A stretch of 64,000 nucleotides of DNA from Stieleria varia (GTDB lineage: Bacteria; Planctomycetota; Planctomycetia; Pirellulales; Pirellulaceae), in NCBI RefSeq assembly GCF_038443385.1, contig NZ_CP151726.1, positions 3,968,001 through 4,032,000 of the forward strand, in the 5' to 3' direction. A program made the position numbers and the translations under genes. This document shows positions 35,861 to 46,700 of the stretch, in pieces. Numbering within the stretch: position 1 is the stretch's first letter; the number at the start of each line of letters is the position of its first letter. Under the pieces are notes generated by a model. It did no database searches. It was given only the letters and a program-made list of their open reading frames with translations, and had not been told where the DNA came from.

Positions 35861-38800
35861 TCACTCCTCGGGGCGTTGTGCCACTTGAGCAGACGGCAAC
35901 GCTCCCAAGTAAGCCATCAGGTCACCGATCTCTTTCAGGGTCAGTTCGTCCACAAGGCCGCTCGGCATGATGCTGCTGGTGCTTGGCAGGATCTGATCGA
36001 TGTCCTTGGACGCGATCACGGTCGTGGTGTTCTTGGCATCGCGGATCGTCATCGTTCCGCCGCTGTCGTCGGAAACCATTCCCACAAAGACGCGTCCGTC
36101 CAATGTCAGCACTTTTTTACTTGCGTACTGATCGCTGACCACGTGTGCCGGATACAAGATCGATTCTACGATCTCTCGTCGTGTGAATCGTCGTGCGATA
36201 CCAGACAGATTGGGGCCGATCGACTCGCCGTAGTTTCCAAAGCGGTGGCACTGGGCACACTGTGCTTTGGTGTAGGCAACTTTGCCGAGTTCTGGGTCGC
36301 CGAAACGACCTTCGTCACTTTCCAGATGGCTGACCAGTTGCTCAAAGTCCCAACGCGACTCGTCTGGTTTGGGCGGCACAGCGGCTGGACGATCCGGATA
36401 CGTTTTGGAGAACCATTTTTGCCAAGGTCGCATGGACTTTTGGCCGCCGTCAGGTCGTTCCATTCCAGTCCAGTGCTCCAACAGACGTTCTACGTTCTCA
36501 AACGGTAGCTGCTGTTCTTCGGCGCGAACGCCCAACAGGATCAGGTGTCGTAGAGCGGTGGGATCGTCGGTCGCGATCGGAACGGTTCGCAACGCCTTGA
36601 CGACTTCGTCCGCAGCAACGTCTTCCAGAATATTTAGGCTTCGCACGAGGTAATCCCAATTGTCGCCCTCGGGATGGACCGACAATGCCATCGCGATCAC
36701 GGCGCGGCGTTCGGGTTCCTCACGCCACAGCAGACGCAGGTATTCGCCCGATTCCTCGGTTTCCGATGTCGCCAGCAGCGCGACAATCCCGGTCCGCAAG
36801 CGTCGCTGAGCGTCACGGGTTTCGCGATCATCGGCACGCAGTTTTTCATCCAGAGAAATCAGTGATTCAGCGGTGTCGTCGCTAATCGGCCGTTCCAGTT
36901 TGTAGATGGCCGCCAAAGCAGCATTCTGCCACACGTGACCTTGTTCCAGGATGGCATTCAAATCATCTTCGGATAGCGAATCGGCAAAGTCACGCGTGAC
37001 ATTGGTCATGTACAGGGGCAGCGAGCCGTCGCTTGAGCGGTTGGCTGCCTTTTCGTAGTACTTTAGGATCGCGAATCGTTGTTGAGCATTCCAGTCATGC
37101 GACAGAAACTGCAGGCACATTGCAACCAATGTTCTGCTGTCTTCAGGCGCATCGGAATCGAGGTAGTCGATCGCACGGGTGGCCAAAGAGTCCGATCCGA
37201 GATAGGCAGCCAAGCGAATCAGCTCGTGATTGATTCGTTGCTCACCGGCCGGAAACTCTTCGGCGATCTGTTCGCCAAGCGGCTGCAGCTTGGATGCGTC
37301 CACTTTGCCACGACTGATGGCGACTTGGGTCAAACGCAACACGTCTGTAAAATCGGCATCGCTGAGGAAGCCCGTCATCATCTCACTGACACGCTCCAAC
37401 ACTTCGATCGCAGTTGCTTCGGTCGGCTCCGCATTGACCAAGGCCAGCATGCCGACGATTGCGACACGAGCGTCTGCGGTGTTCAACACTTCTTTACGCC
37501 AACGGCTGACCGGCATGCGTTCCAGCACTCGACGTGCAACGAACGCCAGCGTTCGGTCTTCGCTGCCCAATAGCGGCATCAGGGCTTCTGTGTCGGTGGG
37601 CAGCAGTTCGCCACGGATCATCGATTCACACGCGGCGCGTTTGACATGCGGGTCATCATCGGCCAACAGCTCCACCAGCCGCTCACGGCTCCTGGCTCCA
37701 GAGCCCATTCCCAGCATAGTGGCCGCCTTGGCTCGAACTTGTTCGCTTTCCGCTTTGCTCAGTTCCAGCAACAGATCTTCGCTTGGAACTGGTCCGAACA
37801 GTTGCATCAATGTCATCGCGCGGACACGATACTCGGGCGGGTTGTCGTCGCTGTAGGCAACGCCGGCAACCATTTGATTCCACTTGTCGCCCAGTTCCCG
37901 TTTGATCGATGCGATCTCTTGACGAGTCCAGGCGGATTCGATTTGAGGCTGACGAACCGCCGAGGCGATCCCGCTGCCAAGGTTTTTTACGCGATCAGGA
38001 ATCTTGCCTTTATAGACCACGCGGTAGACTCCACCTGCGGTCGCTCGGCCACCGGTGCAGAAGTACAACGCACCATCGGGGCCGACTTCCAGATCGGTGA
38101 CGTTCAACGGCTGGCCTTGCAAGAAGACTTCGCTATCGGCAACGTATCCCGCGCCACGAGGCTTCAGTCGAACATTCAAGATGCGGCCTTCGCTCCAGTC
38201 TGCCATGAACAAAGTGTTTTGGTAGCGGACGGGGAACATGTAGTGTTCATAGCACACGCCGCCGGTCGGACTTCCGCGGCCGGTGTCCAACAGGTCGGGC
38301 AAGCGGTCGAGGTAGTACTCCGGCCACTTGGACCAGCCGCTTCGCCATCCGAACTCGGCGCCTTCGGTGACATCAAAGATCGCGTTGGGACGATACCATG
38401 CGGTTCCGATGTCATTTTCCATGTCAGAATCGTGAATGAACATTCCGCCGCTGGGATGAAACACGATGTCGTAGGCATTTCGTAGACCACCGGCAACCGT
38501 TTCCACGACCGAGCCGTCCACGTTGGTTCGAATGATGGTTCCGCCCGGAGCTTTGACACCGCGGCCGTGTCCACTGGGGTCCTCGTATCGTGGCAGGACG
38601 TCGCCCTCGTAAGGATCACGGTAGGTTTCACCGTCACCACGTTTTCCGATCGAGCGCACATGGCTGCCCAGGGCGACATAGATCATTCCATCGTGTCCCA
38701 GTCTCAGACCGTGCGGACCGTGCTCGCCACCATCGCCTTTGAACTTCAAGATCGCAGTCGCCTTTTCCAGCGAACCGTTTCGATCGGTGTCAGACAAACG

Positions 38801-39721
38801 ATACAGGGCGACGCCCTCGGGACCGTCGCCGGTCACAAAGACTTCGCCATTGAGCGCCAAGATCCCTTGGCATGATTTGACTTTGTCGCAGTAGGTGCGG
38901 ACCGTCTCGGGAATACCGTCTTCGTTTTGGTCGTAAACCAACAGCAACGGGCCGCCTTCCTGTGAAAGCAGCATGTGTCCGAACTCATTGAAGGTCATCG
39001 CGATGACGGAGCCGATCTTTTCGTCTGCCAAGACCCGTTGGACACCGAACCCTTTCTGGATTTGGAAACGTTCGGATTGCTCCGTTTGCTGCTCCGCGAC
39101 CACTTCTTCGTCGCGATCCCACGGTGCTGTGTCGCCCAAAGCACCAAACATCGCCGCCGATCCCCACAGTCGGTCATTGAAGACCACGGTTGCCCAAAGC
39201 GGGATGTCTTCTGGATTGGTCTTCCACGATGCGTCGCTGTTGAAGGTGTACCACTTGTCGCTATTGCCGGGCTTGACCGAGACGCGAGCCATCAGTGCGG
39301 CCGTATCGCCGTGCGTGTTGAGCACGCGGACCGCCACGACATTGCGTCCTACTTCCAGGTAGTCAGTGATGTCGAGCTCGTCGACTTGACGCGATGAACT
39401 GCCTGTTCCGATTTGTTTTCCGTTGACAAACAGTTCGTATTGGTCGTCGGCGGCGATTTCGATCCGTCCCGTCGCGGGGACTTTCAAATTGATCGTCTTG
39501 CGGAACAAGCAGACCGCGTTTTCAGCGATCGGCTGGTCTGCCGTTGTTCCAGTGGCCCAGATCCACTGAGCTTCTTCTGCCGTGGAGATCGTGGTCATGC
39601 TGCACAAAAGTACCAGCATGACGCCGCTCATCGGTCGCAACAACCAATGTTGTAGGGCAGAAAATGTCCGACGCACGGGCCGACATACGGTGCGTGGTTG
39701 ATGTTTTCGTTTGCCGTCCAT
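35861..39721 (-). CDS. PVC-type heme-binding CxxCH protein (propeller-HEAT-cytochrome c)
   Basis: 1286 residues from the ATG at 39721, the first start that puts a signal peptide (GVMLVLLCSMTTISTAEE) near the N-terminus; the frame is open to 39805. The parts in order are: a carbohydrate-binding-like beta domain (IEIAADDQYELFVNGKQIG), a six-bladed propeller of the PVC membrane-bound dehydrogenase type (IAMTFNEFGHMLLSQEGGP, HGPHGLRLGHDGMIYVALG), a HEAT-repeat region (about 620-1050), and a cytochrome c domain with CAQCH at about residue 1155 and a distal-Met-type SSIMPSGL. These exported proteins are a hallmark of planctomycetes and are thought to oxidise sugars or polyols. Substrate unknown. 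Confidence 0.9.
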   Translation of the reverse strand: MDGKRKHQPRTVCRPVRRTFSALQHWLLRPMSGVMLVLLCSMTTISTAEEAQWIWATGTTADQPIAENAVCLFRKTINLKVPATGRIEIAADDQYELFVNGKQIGTGSSSRQVDELDITDYLEVGRNVVAVRVLNTHGDTAALMARVSVKPGNSDKWYTFNSDASWKTNPEDIPLWATVVFNDRLWGSAAMFGALGDTAPWDRDEEVVAEQQTEQSERFQIQKGFGVQRVLADEKIGSVIAMTFNEFGHMLLSQEGGPLLLVYDQNEDGIPETVRTYCDKVKSCQGILALNGEVFVTGDGPEGVALYRLSDTDRNGSLEKATAILKFKGDGGEHGPHGLRLGHDGMIYVALGSHVRSIGKRGDGETYRDPYEGDVLPRYEDPSGHGRGVKAPGGTIIRTNVDGSVVETVAGGLRNAYDIVFHPSGGMFIHDSDMENDIGTAWYRPNAIFDVTEGAEFGWRSGWSKWPEYYLDRLPDLLDTGRGSPTGGVCYEHYMFPVRYQNTLFMADWSEGRILNVRLKPRGAGYVADSEVFLQGQPLNVTDLEVGPDGALYFCTGGRATAGGVYRVVYKGKIPDRVKNLGSGIASAVRQPQIESAWTRQEIASIKRELGDKWNQMVAGVAYSDDNPPEYRVRAMTLMQLFGPVPSEDLLLELSKAESEQVRAKAATMLGMGSGARSRERLVELLADDDPHVKRAACESMIRGELLPTDTEALMPLLGSEDRTLAFVARRVLERMPVSRWRKEVLNTADARVAIVGMLALVNAEPTEATAIEVLERVSEMMTGFLSDADFTDVLRLTQVAISRGKVDASKLQPLGEQIAEEFPAGEQRINHELIRLAAYLGSDSLATRAIDYLDSDAPEDSRTLVAMCLQFLSHDWNAQQRFAILKYYEKAANRSSDGSLPLYMTNVTRDFADSLSEDDLNAILEQGHVWQNAALAAIYKLERPISDDTAESLISLDEKLRADDRETRDAQRRLRTGIVALLATSETEESGEYLRLLWREEPERRAVIAMALSVHPEGDNWDYLVRSLNILEDVAADEVVKALRTVPIATDDPTALRHLILLGVRAEEQQLPFENVERLLEHWTGMERPDGGQKSMRPWQKWFSKTYPDRPAAVPPKPDESRWDFEQLVSHLESDEGRFGDPELGKVAYTKAQCAQCHRFGNYGESIGPNLSGIARRFTRREIVESILYPAHVVSDQYASKKVLTLDGRVFVGMVSDDSGGTMTIRDAKNTTTVIASKDIDQILPSTSSIMPSGLVDELTLKEIGDLMAYLGALPSAQVAQRPEE

Positions 39722-39855
39722 GGCGATATCAAATCTTCTGGGGGGAAGGGACAGTTTCGGCGAAGGTAGAGAGGTCACCCCGACCGGTGCAAGAGCGTTT
39801 CCCACTTAAACTGTCCAAACTTGCCATAAGAAGCTGGATTCCACCCGTCAGACAC

Positions 39856-39975
39856 GCACCCCTACCCCAATTCACACCCGTTGGAGTCCAGCCTTCAGGC
39901 GCCCGCGCGCACCCCTACCCCTATTCACACACCCGTTGGAGTCCAGCCTTCAGGCGCCCGAGCGCACCCCGTACC
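39856..39975. repeat. Direct tandem repeat of about 53 bp (two copies plus start of a third)
   Basis: Copies at 39856-39905 and 39909-39960 share ACCCGTTGGAGTCCAGCCTT and CAGGCGCCCG. A third begins GCGCACCCC at 39963. They sit between the sulfatase stop and the cytochrome start. Confidence 0.8.
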
Positions 39976-39991
39976 ATCTCCGCGCGACGGA

Positions 39992-41677
39992 TCACTTCCC
40001 CTGTTTCGGCGTCCCCGGGATCGGCTTGACCATCACCACCTCAACATCGTTTGCTAGCGACTCTCCGGGCGTAGATCGTCCCTTTTCAATATTTTCACGC
40101 AACATCCCCAGCATTTTCTCAACACGCTGGGGATCCTTGGCGAACAAGTTGTTTTCTTCTCCGGGATCGTTGGCCAGATCATAAAGCTGCATCGGCGGCA
40201 ACTTGGTCAAGTTCGCGCGACCTGGACGCGGATCGCTCCAACCGCCTGAACCAGGACACACGCAGAGTTTCCAATTGCCGTCGCGGATCGCGAACTGCCC
40301 GCCGATGGATTGCGAAACGATGGACGTTCGAATCGGCTCCTTGGCTTCGCCCAACAAGACTGGCAGGAACGAGACGCTGTCTTCACCTGCATTCTTTGGC
40401 AGCGCTGCGCCGACGATTTCCGCAGCCGTTGCGAGCAAGTCCAACTGGCCGACCAACTGCTCGGTCCTTGTTCCTGGCTTCACTTTCCCCGGCCAACGAG
40501 CAAGGAACGGAACACGATGCCCGCCATCGAAAATGTCAGCCTTGTGACCGCGAAAGATGTAGTTCTGGTCATGGCCGGCGGCTTCCAACTCTGGAATATT
40601 GGCCTGAGGGGAGCAACCGTTGTCGGTTGTGAAGATCACCAAGGTATTGTCCGCAACTCCCGCTTCGTCCAACGCATCGAGTACTTGCCCGACCGTCCAG
40701 TCCACCTGCATGGTGAAATCCGCATACGTGTTGATCTTGCTCTTGCCCTGCCATTCCTTGGTCGGCACGATCGGAGTATGTGGTGCATTCAGCGGAAAGT
40801 AGATAAAGAACGGTGTGTCATCGCCGGCATGCGATTTGATTTGACCGACCGTTTCTGCGGTGAGAGTCGGCAGCACATCGACGGCTTCGAAGTCCGCGCC
40901 GGCGGGGCCTTTGCGATGAAAGGCTTTCTCGACAGTAGCCGCTTGAGTGGGACGACGGTTGCGCACAAACACATAGGGAGGCATGTCGAGCGAGGCGCTG
41001 ATGCCAAAGAAGTAATCAAATCCGACATCGTTCGGGCCGTTCTGAATGTCGGCTTCATAGTCGACGTTCCATCCGTCTTTGAACTTGCCTGAGAAATCGC
41101 CGCCATCGTCCGCATAGCCACCGCCTTTCAGTGGCCAACTCCACCCCAAGTGCCATTTTCCGATGCAAGCGGTGTGGTACCCCTGGTCTCGCAAAAAGGA
41201 TGCGACCGTGGTCCGGCCTTTCGAAATCAGCGGAGGTGAAAAGCCGCCCAACACGCCCTTTTGCAATCTCGTCCGCCAGTGGTACCGGCCAGTCAAAATT
41301 GAGTACCGCGTCGGCGTGCAAACCGAGGACGACGTATGCCCATCACCAAAGATCATTCCTTCGCTGGCGATCCGATCGATGTTCGGAGTCGGAATTTTGG
41401 ATTCGGGGTTCAACGCCGAGACATCACCAAACCCTTGATCGTCTGCCAAAATGAATACGATGTTGGGACGATCCGCTCCCTCGGCACTGGGAACTAACCA
41501 TCCGATACTGGCTATGCCAAGCACCAGGGCGACTTGAAACACCTGCAGACGAAACACCTGCAGACGAAACACCTGCAGACGAAACACCTGCAGACGAAAC
41601 ACCTGCAGACGATGCACCTGCAGACGATGCGTCGTACTTAAATTGGCAGCCTTTGTGGCGGCGGTGGAGAAAATCAT
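39992..41677 (-). CDS. Exported formylglycine-type sulfatase
   Basis: A 561-residue arylsulfatase-family protein. The metal-binding ADDQGFGD (residues 78-85) and the active-site CTPTR (Cys120, to be oxidised to formylglycine) followed by YSILTGRY are intact. Further conserved parts are KWHLGWSWP and FTTDNGCSPQ. Sulfatases release sulfate from polysaccharides, a planctomycete speciality. The N-terminus is odd: a 15-bp tandem repeat encodes about six copies of RLQVF before the hydrophobic segment VALVLGIASIGWLVPSAEGA, giving a signal peptide with a long basic n-region. A later start could avoid the repeat but none has a better ribosome site. Confidence 0.9.
   Translation of the reverse strand: MIFSTAATKAANLSTTHRLQVHRLQVFRLQVFRLQVFRLQVFRLQVFQVALVLGIASIGWLVPSAEGADRPNIVFILADDQGFGDVSALNPESKIPTPNIDRIASEGMIFGDGHTSSSVCTPTRYSILTGRYHWRTRLQKGVLGGFSPPLISKGRTTVASFLRDQGYHTACIGKWHLGWSWPLKGGGYADDGGDFSGKFKDGWNVDYEADIQNGPNDVGFDYFFGISASLDMPPYVFVRNRRPTQAATVEKAFHRKGPAGADFEAVDVLPTLTAETVGQIKSHAGDDTPFFIYFPLNAPHTPIVPTKEWQGKSKINTYADFTMQVDWTVGQVLDALDEAGVADNTLVIFTTDNGCSPQANIPELEAAGHDQNYIFRGHKADIFDGGHRVPFLARWPGKVKPGTRTEQLVGQLDLLATAAEIVGAALPKNAGEDSVSFLPVLLGEAKEPIRTSIVSQSIGGQFAIRDGNWKLCVCPGSGGWSDPRPGRANLTKLPPMQLYDLANDPGEENNLFAKDPQRVEKMLGMLRENIEKGRSTPGESLANDVEVVMVKPIPGTPKQGK
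41537..41626. repeat. 15-bp minisatellite inside the sulfatase signal region
   Basis: Five exact units AAACACCTGCAGACG are followed by one variant unit, ATGCACCTGCAGACG. They keep the reading frame and encode RLQVF repeats on the minus strand. Confidence 0.95.
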
Positions 41678-42217
41678 GATTGATCTCAGGCGTAAATGAC
41701 GGTGGGGAATCGACTCCGGTTTCGCTCAGTCTCATCGTTCGCTCTTGCCCTGTCAAATCTGCCGCCTTGCACTGCGTGAACCCCCACGTTCCTGAATGAA
41801 TGACACCATGAACGAGCAACCATCAGAGGTCACAGACACGTCTGAGCACAAGCGCACGTTTGGACACAAATCGGGTGGCTTGGGGCAATTCGCATCCACT
41901 GCGATCTGCGGACACGACATCACGTCGTCTTGTTTGTACGTTTCGGCGTTGGCGATCATCTATGCGGGTCCCTGGGCGCCCCTTTGCGCATCATCCTCCG
42001 AAACACAAACGCTGAAATTCCAGCAAACCACTACAAAACCGGCAACCATTTCTCCAGACGACCTCAAGATGATTTGATCTCTGCCCCTGGTGTAAACTGT
42101 TGTCGCGGGGCATTTTGCCCCAGTTCTTCGGCCTTCTCGTCCATGGAACAGCGATCATCCAACAAACTTGATCGGTTTTTGCATGACGAATTCACTTTCC
42201 CCAAGGCGATCCTCACC
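41678..42217. other. Divergent intergenic region between sulfatase and oxidoreductase
   Basis: The plus-strand frame extends upstream of 42218 but lacks protein character. A 93-codon frame at 41796-42077 is likewise unconvincing. The region must hold both promoters, but I see no clear -35/-10 pairs or operators. Confidence 0.5.
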
Positions 42218-43675
42218 ATGACAAACGCAGACGACTCTCGCTTGCCGAGACGCTCTGATGGCCCGACCCTCAATCGCCGACAATGGCTCGCCGCTGGCGG
42301 GGCCATCTCCGCGGCCGCGATCGTACCACGGCACGTTCTTGGTGGGCCGCGTTTCGTTGCACCAAGTGATAAGATCAACGTCGCGTTGGTTGGTGCCGGC
42401 GGTCGCGGACTTCAAAACGCTCGTGAGTTGATGAAGTTGTCCGATGTCCGAATCCCGATCGTCGTCGATCCGGCTCAGCAGTGGGATCTGAAAGATTTCT
42501 ATTACCGTGGCCTCGCCGGTCGTGAACCGGTCAGACAAATCATCGAGACGCACTTTCGGGAAAATGAACCAGGGTTTCAATGTCGTGGGTTGGCAGACTT
42601 CAGGGAGATGCTCGCGGAGCCCAACAACGGGATCGATGCGATTCTGTGTGCCACGCCCGATCACTTGCACGCGACGGTTTCGATCGCAGCGATGAAAGCG
42701 GGCAAGCATGTGTATTGTGAAAAGCCATTGACGCACAATGTCGCTGAAGCACGTCGGGTGGCCGAAGTCGCTCGCGAATCGGGAGTTGCGACCCAAATGG
42801 GCAACCAAGGTCACTCGCGTGACACGATCCGCGAAACTTGCGAGTTGATTTGGGCCGGAGCGATCGGCGATGTCCAAGCCGTGCACGCTTGGGTACCCGC
42901 CACACGGTGGAACAAAGGCATGCAGGCACCACCGACAGACTCGCAGCCGCTCCCCGCTGGCTTGGATTGGGATCTATGGTGTGGTCCGCGTGTCCCGCCT
43001 GATTTTCATTCCGCCTACGCACCGGTCGCGTGGCGCGACTTTTGGACATTCGGTTGCGGAGCCATGGGCGACTTCGGATGTCACGACCTCGACTCTGCCG
43101 TTTGGGCATTGGACTTGGGAATGCCAACATCCGTTGAAATGCATGCGGCAGGAAACACGCATCCTGATATGGCCCCTTGGGGAGAAATCGGCTATTTCGA
43201 TTTCAGCTCCGCCCGAGTCGGCAAGGATCCGAACAAGCGTTCGCCGATACGAGTCCACTGGTACAGCGGTGGCTTGAAACCGAGCCGGCCCACGCAGTTA
43301 CCCCACGGAACGAATTTGCCATCTCGAGGCGTGCTGTTCATCGGCAGCGAAGGCGTCTTGGTATGTGGCGGGGCTGGCGGTCCAGCCGATCTGTACCCCG
43401 TGAAACGTCGAGAAGCCGTGGGGCAGGTGCCGCAAAGCTTACCGCGGTCCGCCGGTCACCATCGAGACTGGATCGACGCGATCAAAGGCCAGGGGAGTGC
43501 CAGCAGCGAGTTTCATTACGGAGCAAAGCTGACGGAGATCACGCTGCTGGGACTCGTCGCCCTCCGCAGCAGAGAACGCATCGAATATGATGCCGAGGCG
43601 ATGAAGGTCACCAACTCTGACCCGGCCGACCAACTCCTACACGGCCAGTATCGAAACGGATGGGAGTTGGCCTGA
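42218..43675 (+). CDS. Tat-exported Gfo/Idh/MocA-family oxidoreductase
   Basis: 485 residues from the ATG at 42218, chosen because a twin-arginine signal (LNRRQWLAAGGAISAAAIV) follows within 20 residues. A Rossmann domain follows (INVALVGAGGRGLQNARELM), then AILCATPDHLHATVSIAAMK and the family motif KHVYCEKPLTHN, with the catalytic lysine in EKP. The C-terminal domain carries GCGAMGDFGCHDLDSAVWAL and HHRDWIDAIKG. Such proteins are NAD(P)-dependent sugar or sugar-acid dehydrogenases. The Tat signal implies export of a folded, cofactor-loaded enzyme. It is divergent from the sulfatase, so a shared role in polysaccharide breakdown is plausible but not shown. Confidence 0.9.
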   Translation: MTNADDSRLPRRSDGPTLNRRQWLAAGGAISAAAIVPRHVLGGPRFVAPSDKINVALVGAGGRGLQNARELMKLSDVRIPIVVDPAQQWDLKDFYYRGLAGREPVRQIIETHFRENEPGFQCRGLADFREMLAEPNNGIDAILCATPDHLHATVSIAAMKAGKHVYCEKPLTHNVAEARRVAEVARESGVATQMGNQGHSRDTIRETCELIWAGAIGDVQAVHAWVPATRWNKGMQAPPTDSQPLPAGLDWDLWCGPRVPPDFHSAYAPVAWRDFWTFGCGAMGDFGCHDLDSAVWALDLGMPTSVEMHAAGNTHPDMAPWGEIGYFDFSSARVGKDPNKRSPIRVHWYSGGLKPSRPTQLPHGTNLPSRGVLFIGSEGVLVCGGAGGPADLYPVKRREAVGQVPQSLPRSAGHHRDWIDAIKGQGSASSEFHYGAKLTEITLLGLVALRSRERIEYDAEAMKVTNSDPADQLLHGQYRNGWELA

Positions 43676-43697
43676 ATCAAACGAAAGAGAGTTGAGC

Positions 43698-43746
43698 GTG
43701 GCACAATGGTCTCCAACGTGAATCACGGCGGAGACCGCCGTGCCAC
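43698..43746. repeat. CACGGNGG-type hairpin repeat, copy 1
   Basis: Arms GTGGCACAATGGTCTCC and GGAGACCGCCGTGCCAC form a hairpin just after the oxidoreductase gene. It may serve as a bidirectional terminator with the convergent gene at 43765. Related copies lie at 57630 and 63204. Confidence 0.75.
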
Positions 43747-43764
43747 TGATTGACCCGTCGTACC

Positions 43765-46700
43765 TTAGTCACGTTCTTGACGCAGGTCGTCACGGGAACG
43801 ATTCTGATCGAAATCGCGTTGCCGCGATTCACGACCACGGTCGTCGCCACCTGTCCGCGCAGATGACCTCGGTGTCATCACGATCTCCTCTGCAGAAATA
43901 TTGGGTGACAAACCTTCCAACAATTCCACCAAGTTGCCCGAGACAGACTGCGTTACAGGAACAAACTCGATGGTCGGCTCCGCGTCTCGAAACGCCAAAT
44001 CTCGCTCACGTACAACCGATTCAATTTCCTGAAACAATTGGTCGTTACAGGCAACCAGCAATTCTCGCGTTGTGGTATCGACCGCCAAGGTCAGACGAAT
44101 CCCCGGTGAATCCTGGCTGCCCTCCGTTGCACGCGGTCGTGAACCCTGCTCATCGGAGCTAGCCTCGTCGTTGCGGTCGTCCGGACGTCTGGAGCCGCGT
44201 GAGGCACGCATCCGCTCGGCCACCGGATCGACCAAATAGTCCTTGTATAGATTTCGGATCAAAGCCTCGATGTCTTCGACGTCCGCATAGTGCACAGGGA
44301 TCGCGTGAGGCTGTCTGCTGTTGAACGATCCTGGAACATCCGTGGCATCGATGAACTCCAAAAACATCTCCACTCGTTCCGCCTGCTCGTCCGTGCCACT
44401 GACGAACAAGGCGTTGGTGCGTGCGTCGGGAATGATACGCAGCGGCGGAGTCGATTGCTCGGCGAGGGAAACGCCAGACGTCCCCATGTAATCGTAACCC
44501 GAGTAATCGTAATAGGGTTGATTCAATAGGTCTGTTAATTGCAGCGACGCTTTCTGCGCCTCAGCGACCTTCAAGTAAAAGACGGTCCACCGCGTGCGTG
44601 AGGGCATCTGTTGCACCAACTCTCGAATCGTCCTTTCGACTTCGCCCAACGCCTGAACGTCGCCCGAATAGATCATCAGTTGACCATCGATCAGTTCGAT
44701 CTGAACCGTTGATGGAGTGCCATTGCGATCCGCTTTGTTCACGATCGGCGTATCGGTCGACTCCGTAGGTTCTTCCTCGCCAGTCAGGCTCACCAATTTC
44801 GCTCTCATCAAGCTTGAGGTTGACTGCCGACCATCATCTGCACCAGCGGGTTCGTAGGTTCGATTCCTTACCGATGACGAATTATCCTTCTCTAACCGGC
44901 TTCGAGAGCCAGCTTCTTTCTCAGAGTTTGAGTCCTGAGCGGCCGATTCCAGGTCTTCACGACGAGGGAAATCACTTGACTTCTCTCCTGGAATCACGAC
45001 GCGAATGCTATCGCGGGTGCTTCGCGAAGACGAATAGATGCGTTTTGCGGTCTCAGCGATTCGCTCCGCGTCGTGGCCCCCCACTTCGATACGTCGAACA
45101 CGCGACGTACGCTCACCCAAACGCTGACTCTCTCCGGATTCCCCAAATTGACGCAGTGCATCGCGTACTTGATCGATCTGGTTGGACGTTCCCCGAACCA
45201 CGATCGAACGACTCGGAATCTCCGCTTGAACCATGGGACGCTCATCGCGATCGTCATTTTCAAACATTCGCTTCAAAAAGGACGCCATGGCTGCCGGATT
45301 GGAGTTTCGCAGGGGAATCACCTCGACCATTCGGCTGCCACCCTCCGTGACGTCCAACGTTCGAATCAAACGCTCCACCTCCTGGTGCTCATCAGGCGTC
45401 CCGAACACGTGAATCGTATCCTGACGAGAGTCTTCATTGACAATGACCCCCGGCATCAAAACATCGATCGTCTTGGCTACCTCTCCCTCGTTCGCGGAAA
45501 CCATGCCGTAGACGCGAAGCTCGGGTTCATTCATCCGCGACAGTTGCTGGGCCGTTTTGCCGCTTGGCACGTCCAACGCTTCCAAGACCTGCTCCACCAA
45601 ATCCAACCCTTCCGGTGTGGCGGTTACCAACAATGTGTTGGTCGAGTTCAGTGATGATACTTGCATGTTCATTGCCACCTTCTTCAACAGCGGGATCGGA
45701 GGCGGCGAGTTTTCGCGATCGCGTGAGTCTCGCGATCCACGATCCCGATAATAGTTAGATCGCTCGATTTCGTATCGCGCGCCACTGACGTTCTTGGCGC
45801 GTTCCGGGCCACTCACGCCAAACAAATTGCGGATCTGTTTCTCTGCGTCGGCCACGGGGAGATGCTTGATGACGTACGCGCGAAAATCCAATCGGTCGTC
45901 GGTGATCGCCGGCCGACTCCTACTGAGCACTTCGATCGCTTGACGGAGCCGGGCACCAAATCCCTGCAGCAAAACCGAACGCGAACTTTCCAGCGGAGTC
46001 GCTTTCCCAAAAGTCCCCAATACTCCCGCGACCTCCTCCGCCGCGACCTCCGCCGGTATGTCTTCCAACGGAAAGACGACCCGCATCAATTCATTGTCAC
46101 CACGATCATTCATCTGATCCAATGTCACCAGCGGGATCAAACCCACCAACGCCTCGTTTTCCGTCGAGATGCAAACCATGAATTGATCCCTTTGTAACAA
46201 GACAAACCCGCGTGGCAGCAAGTATCCATTCAGAATGTCAATCGCTTCCGACGGCGTGTGGTAGCGGTTGTCGAAATAGCTGAAATAGCCAGGCGGCGTA
46301 TCGGTGAGATCGAGTGTTCGTCCCGTCCACTGCGCGAACTGACGTAGAACATCAGCCCAGGGCGCATCCTGGAACGTGAATCGAACGTTGCCGGGTCGTT
46401 CTCCAAGCTCGATGACGGTGTTTTCCGTTGCCGTCACTGCTTTTTCCACCGAAGGCGGGCCATCGCGTTGACCAAGGTCAGAGCCCTTCGCCTGTCCCTC
46501 GGTCGCCTGTCCCTCGGTCGCCTGTCCCTCGGTCGCCTCCTCGACATCTGATGGCTTCTCCGTCGTCGACGTTGTCTCTGATGAGATTGAATCTGGTGGT
46601 GATTCGGAGATCGAGCGATCAGTGTCACGGCTCTGCTCGTCACCCACGGTATCGCTGCCGCTGGCATCGCCACCGGCACCGCACGCAAGAGCGATCGCCA

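Noticed and set aside
37646..38485. 279-codon plus-strand open frame
   Set aside because: Antisense frame inside the PVC cytochrome gene, which has clear domain motifs on the minus strand.
41537..41626. CRISPR-like short repeats
   Set aside because: Units are contiguous without spacers and lie in frame inside the sulfatase gene; this is a minisatellite.
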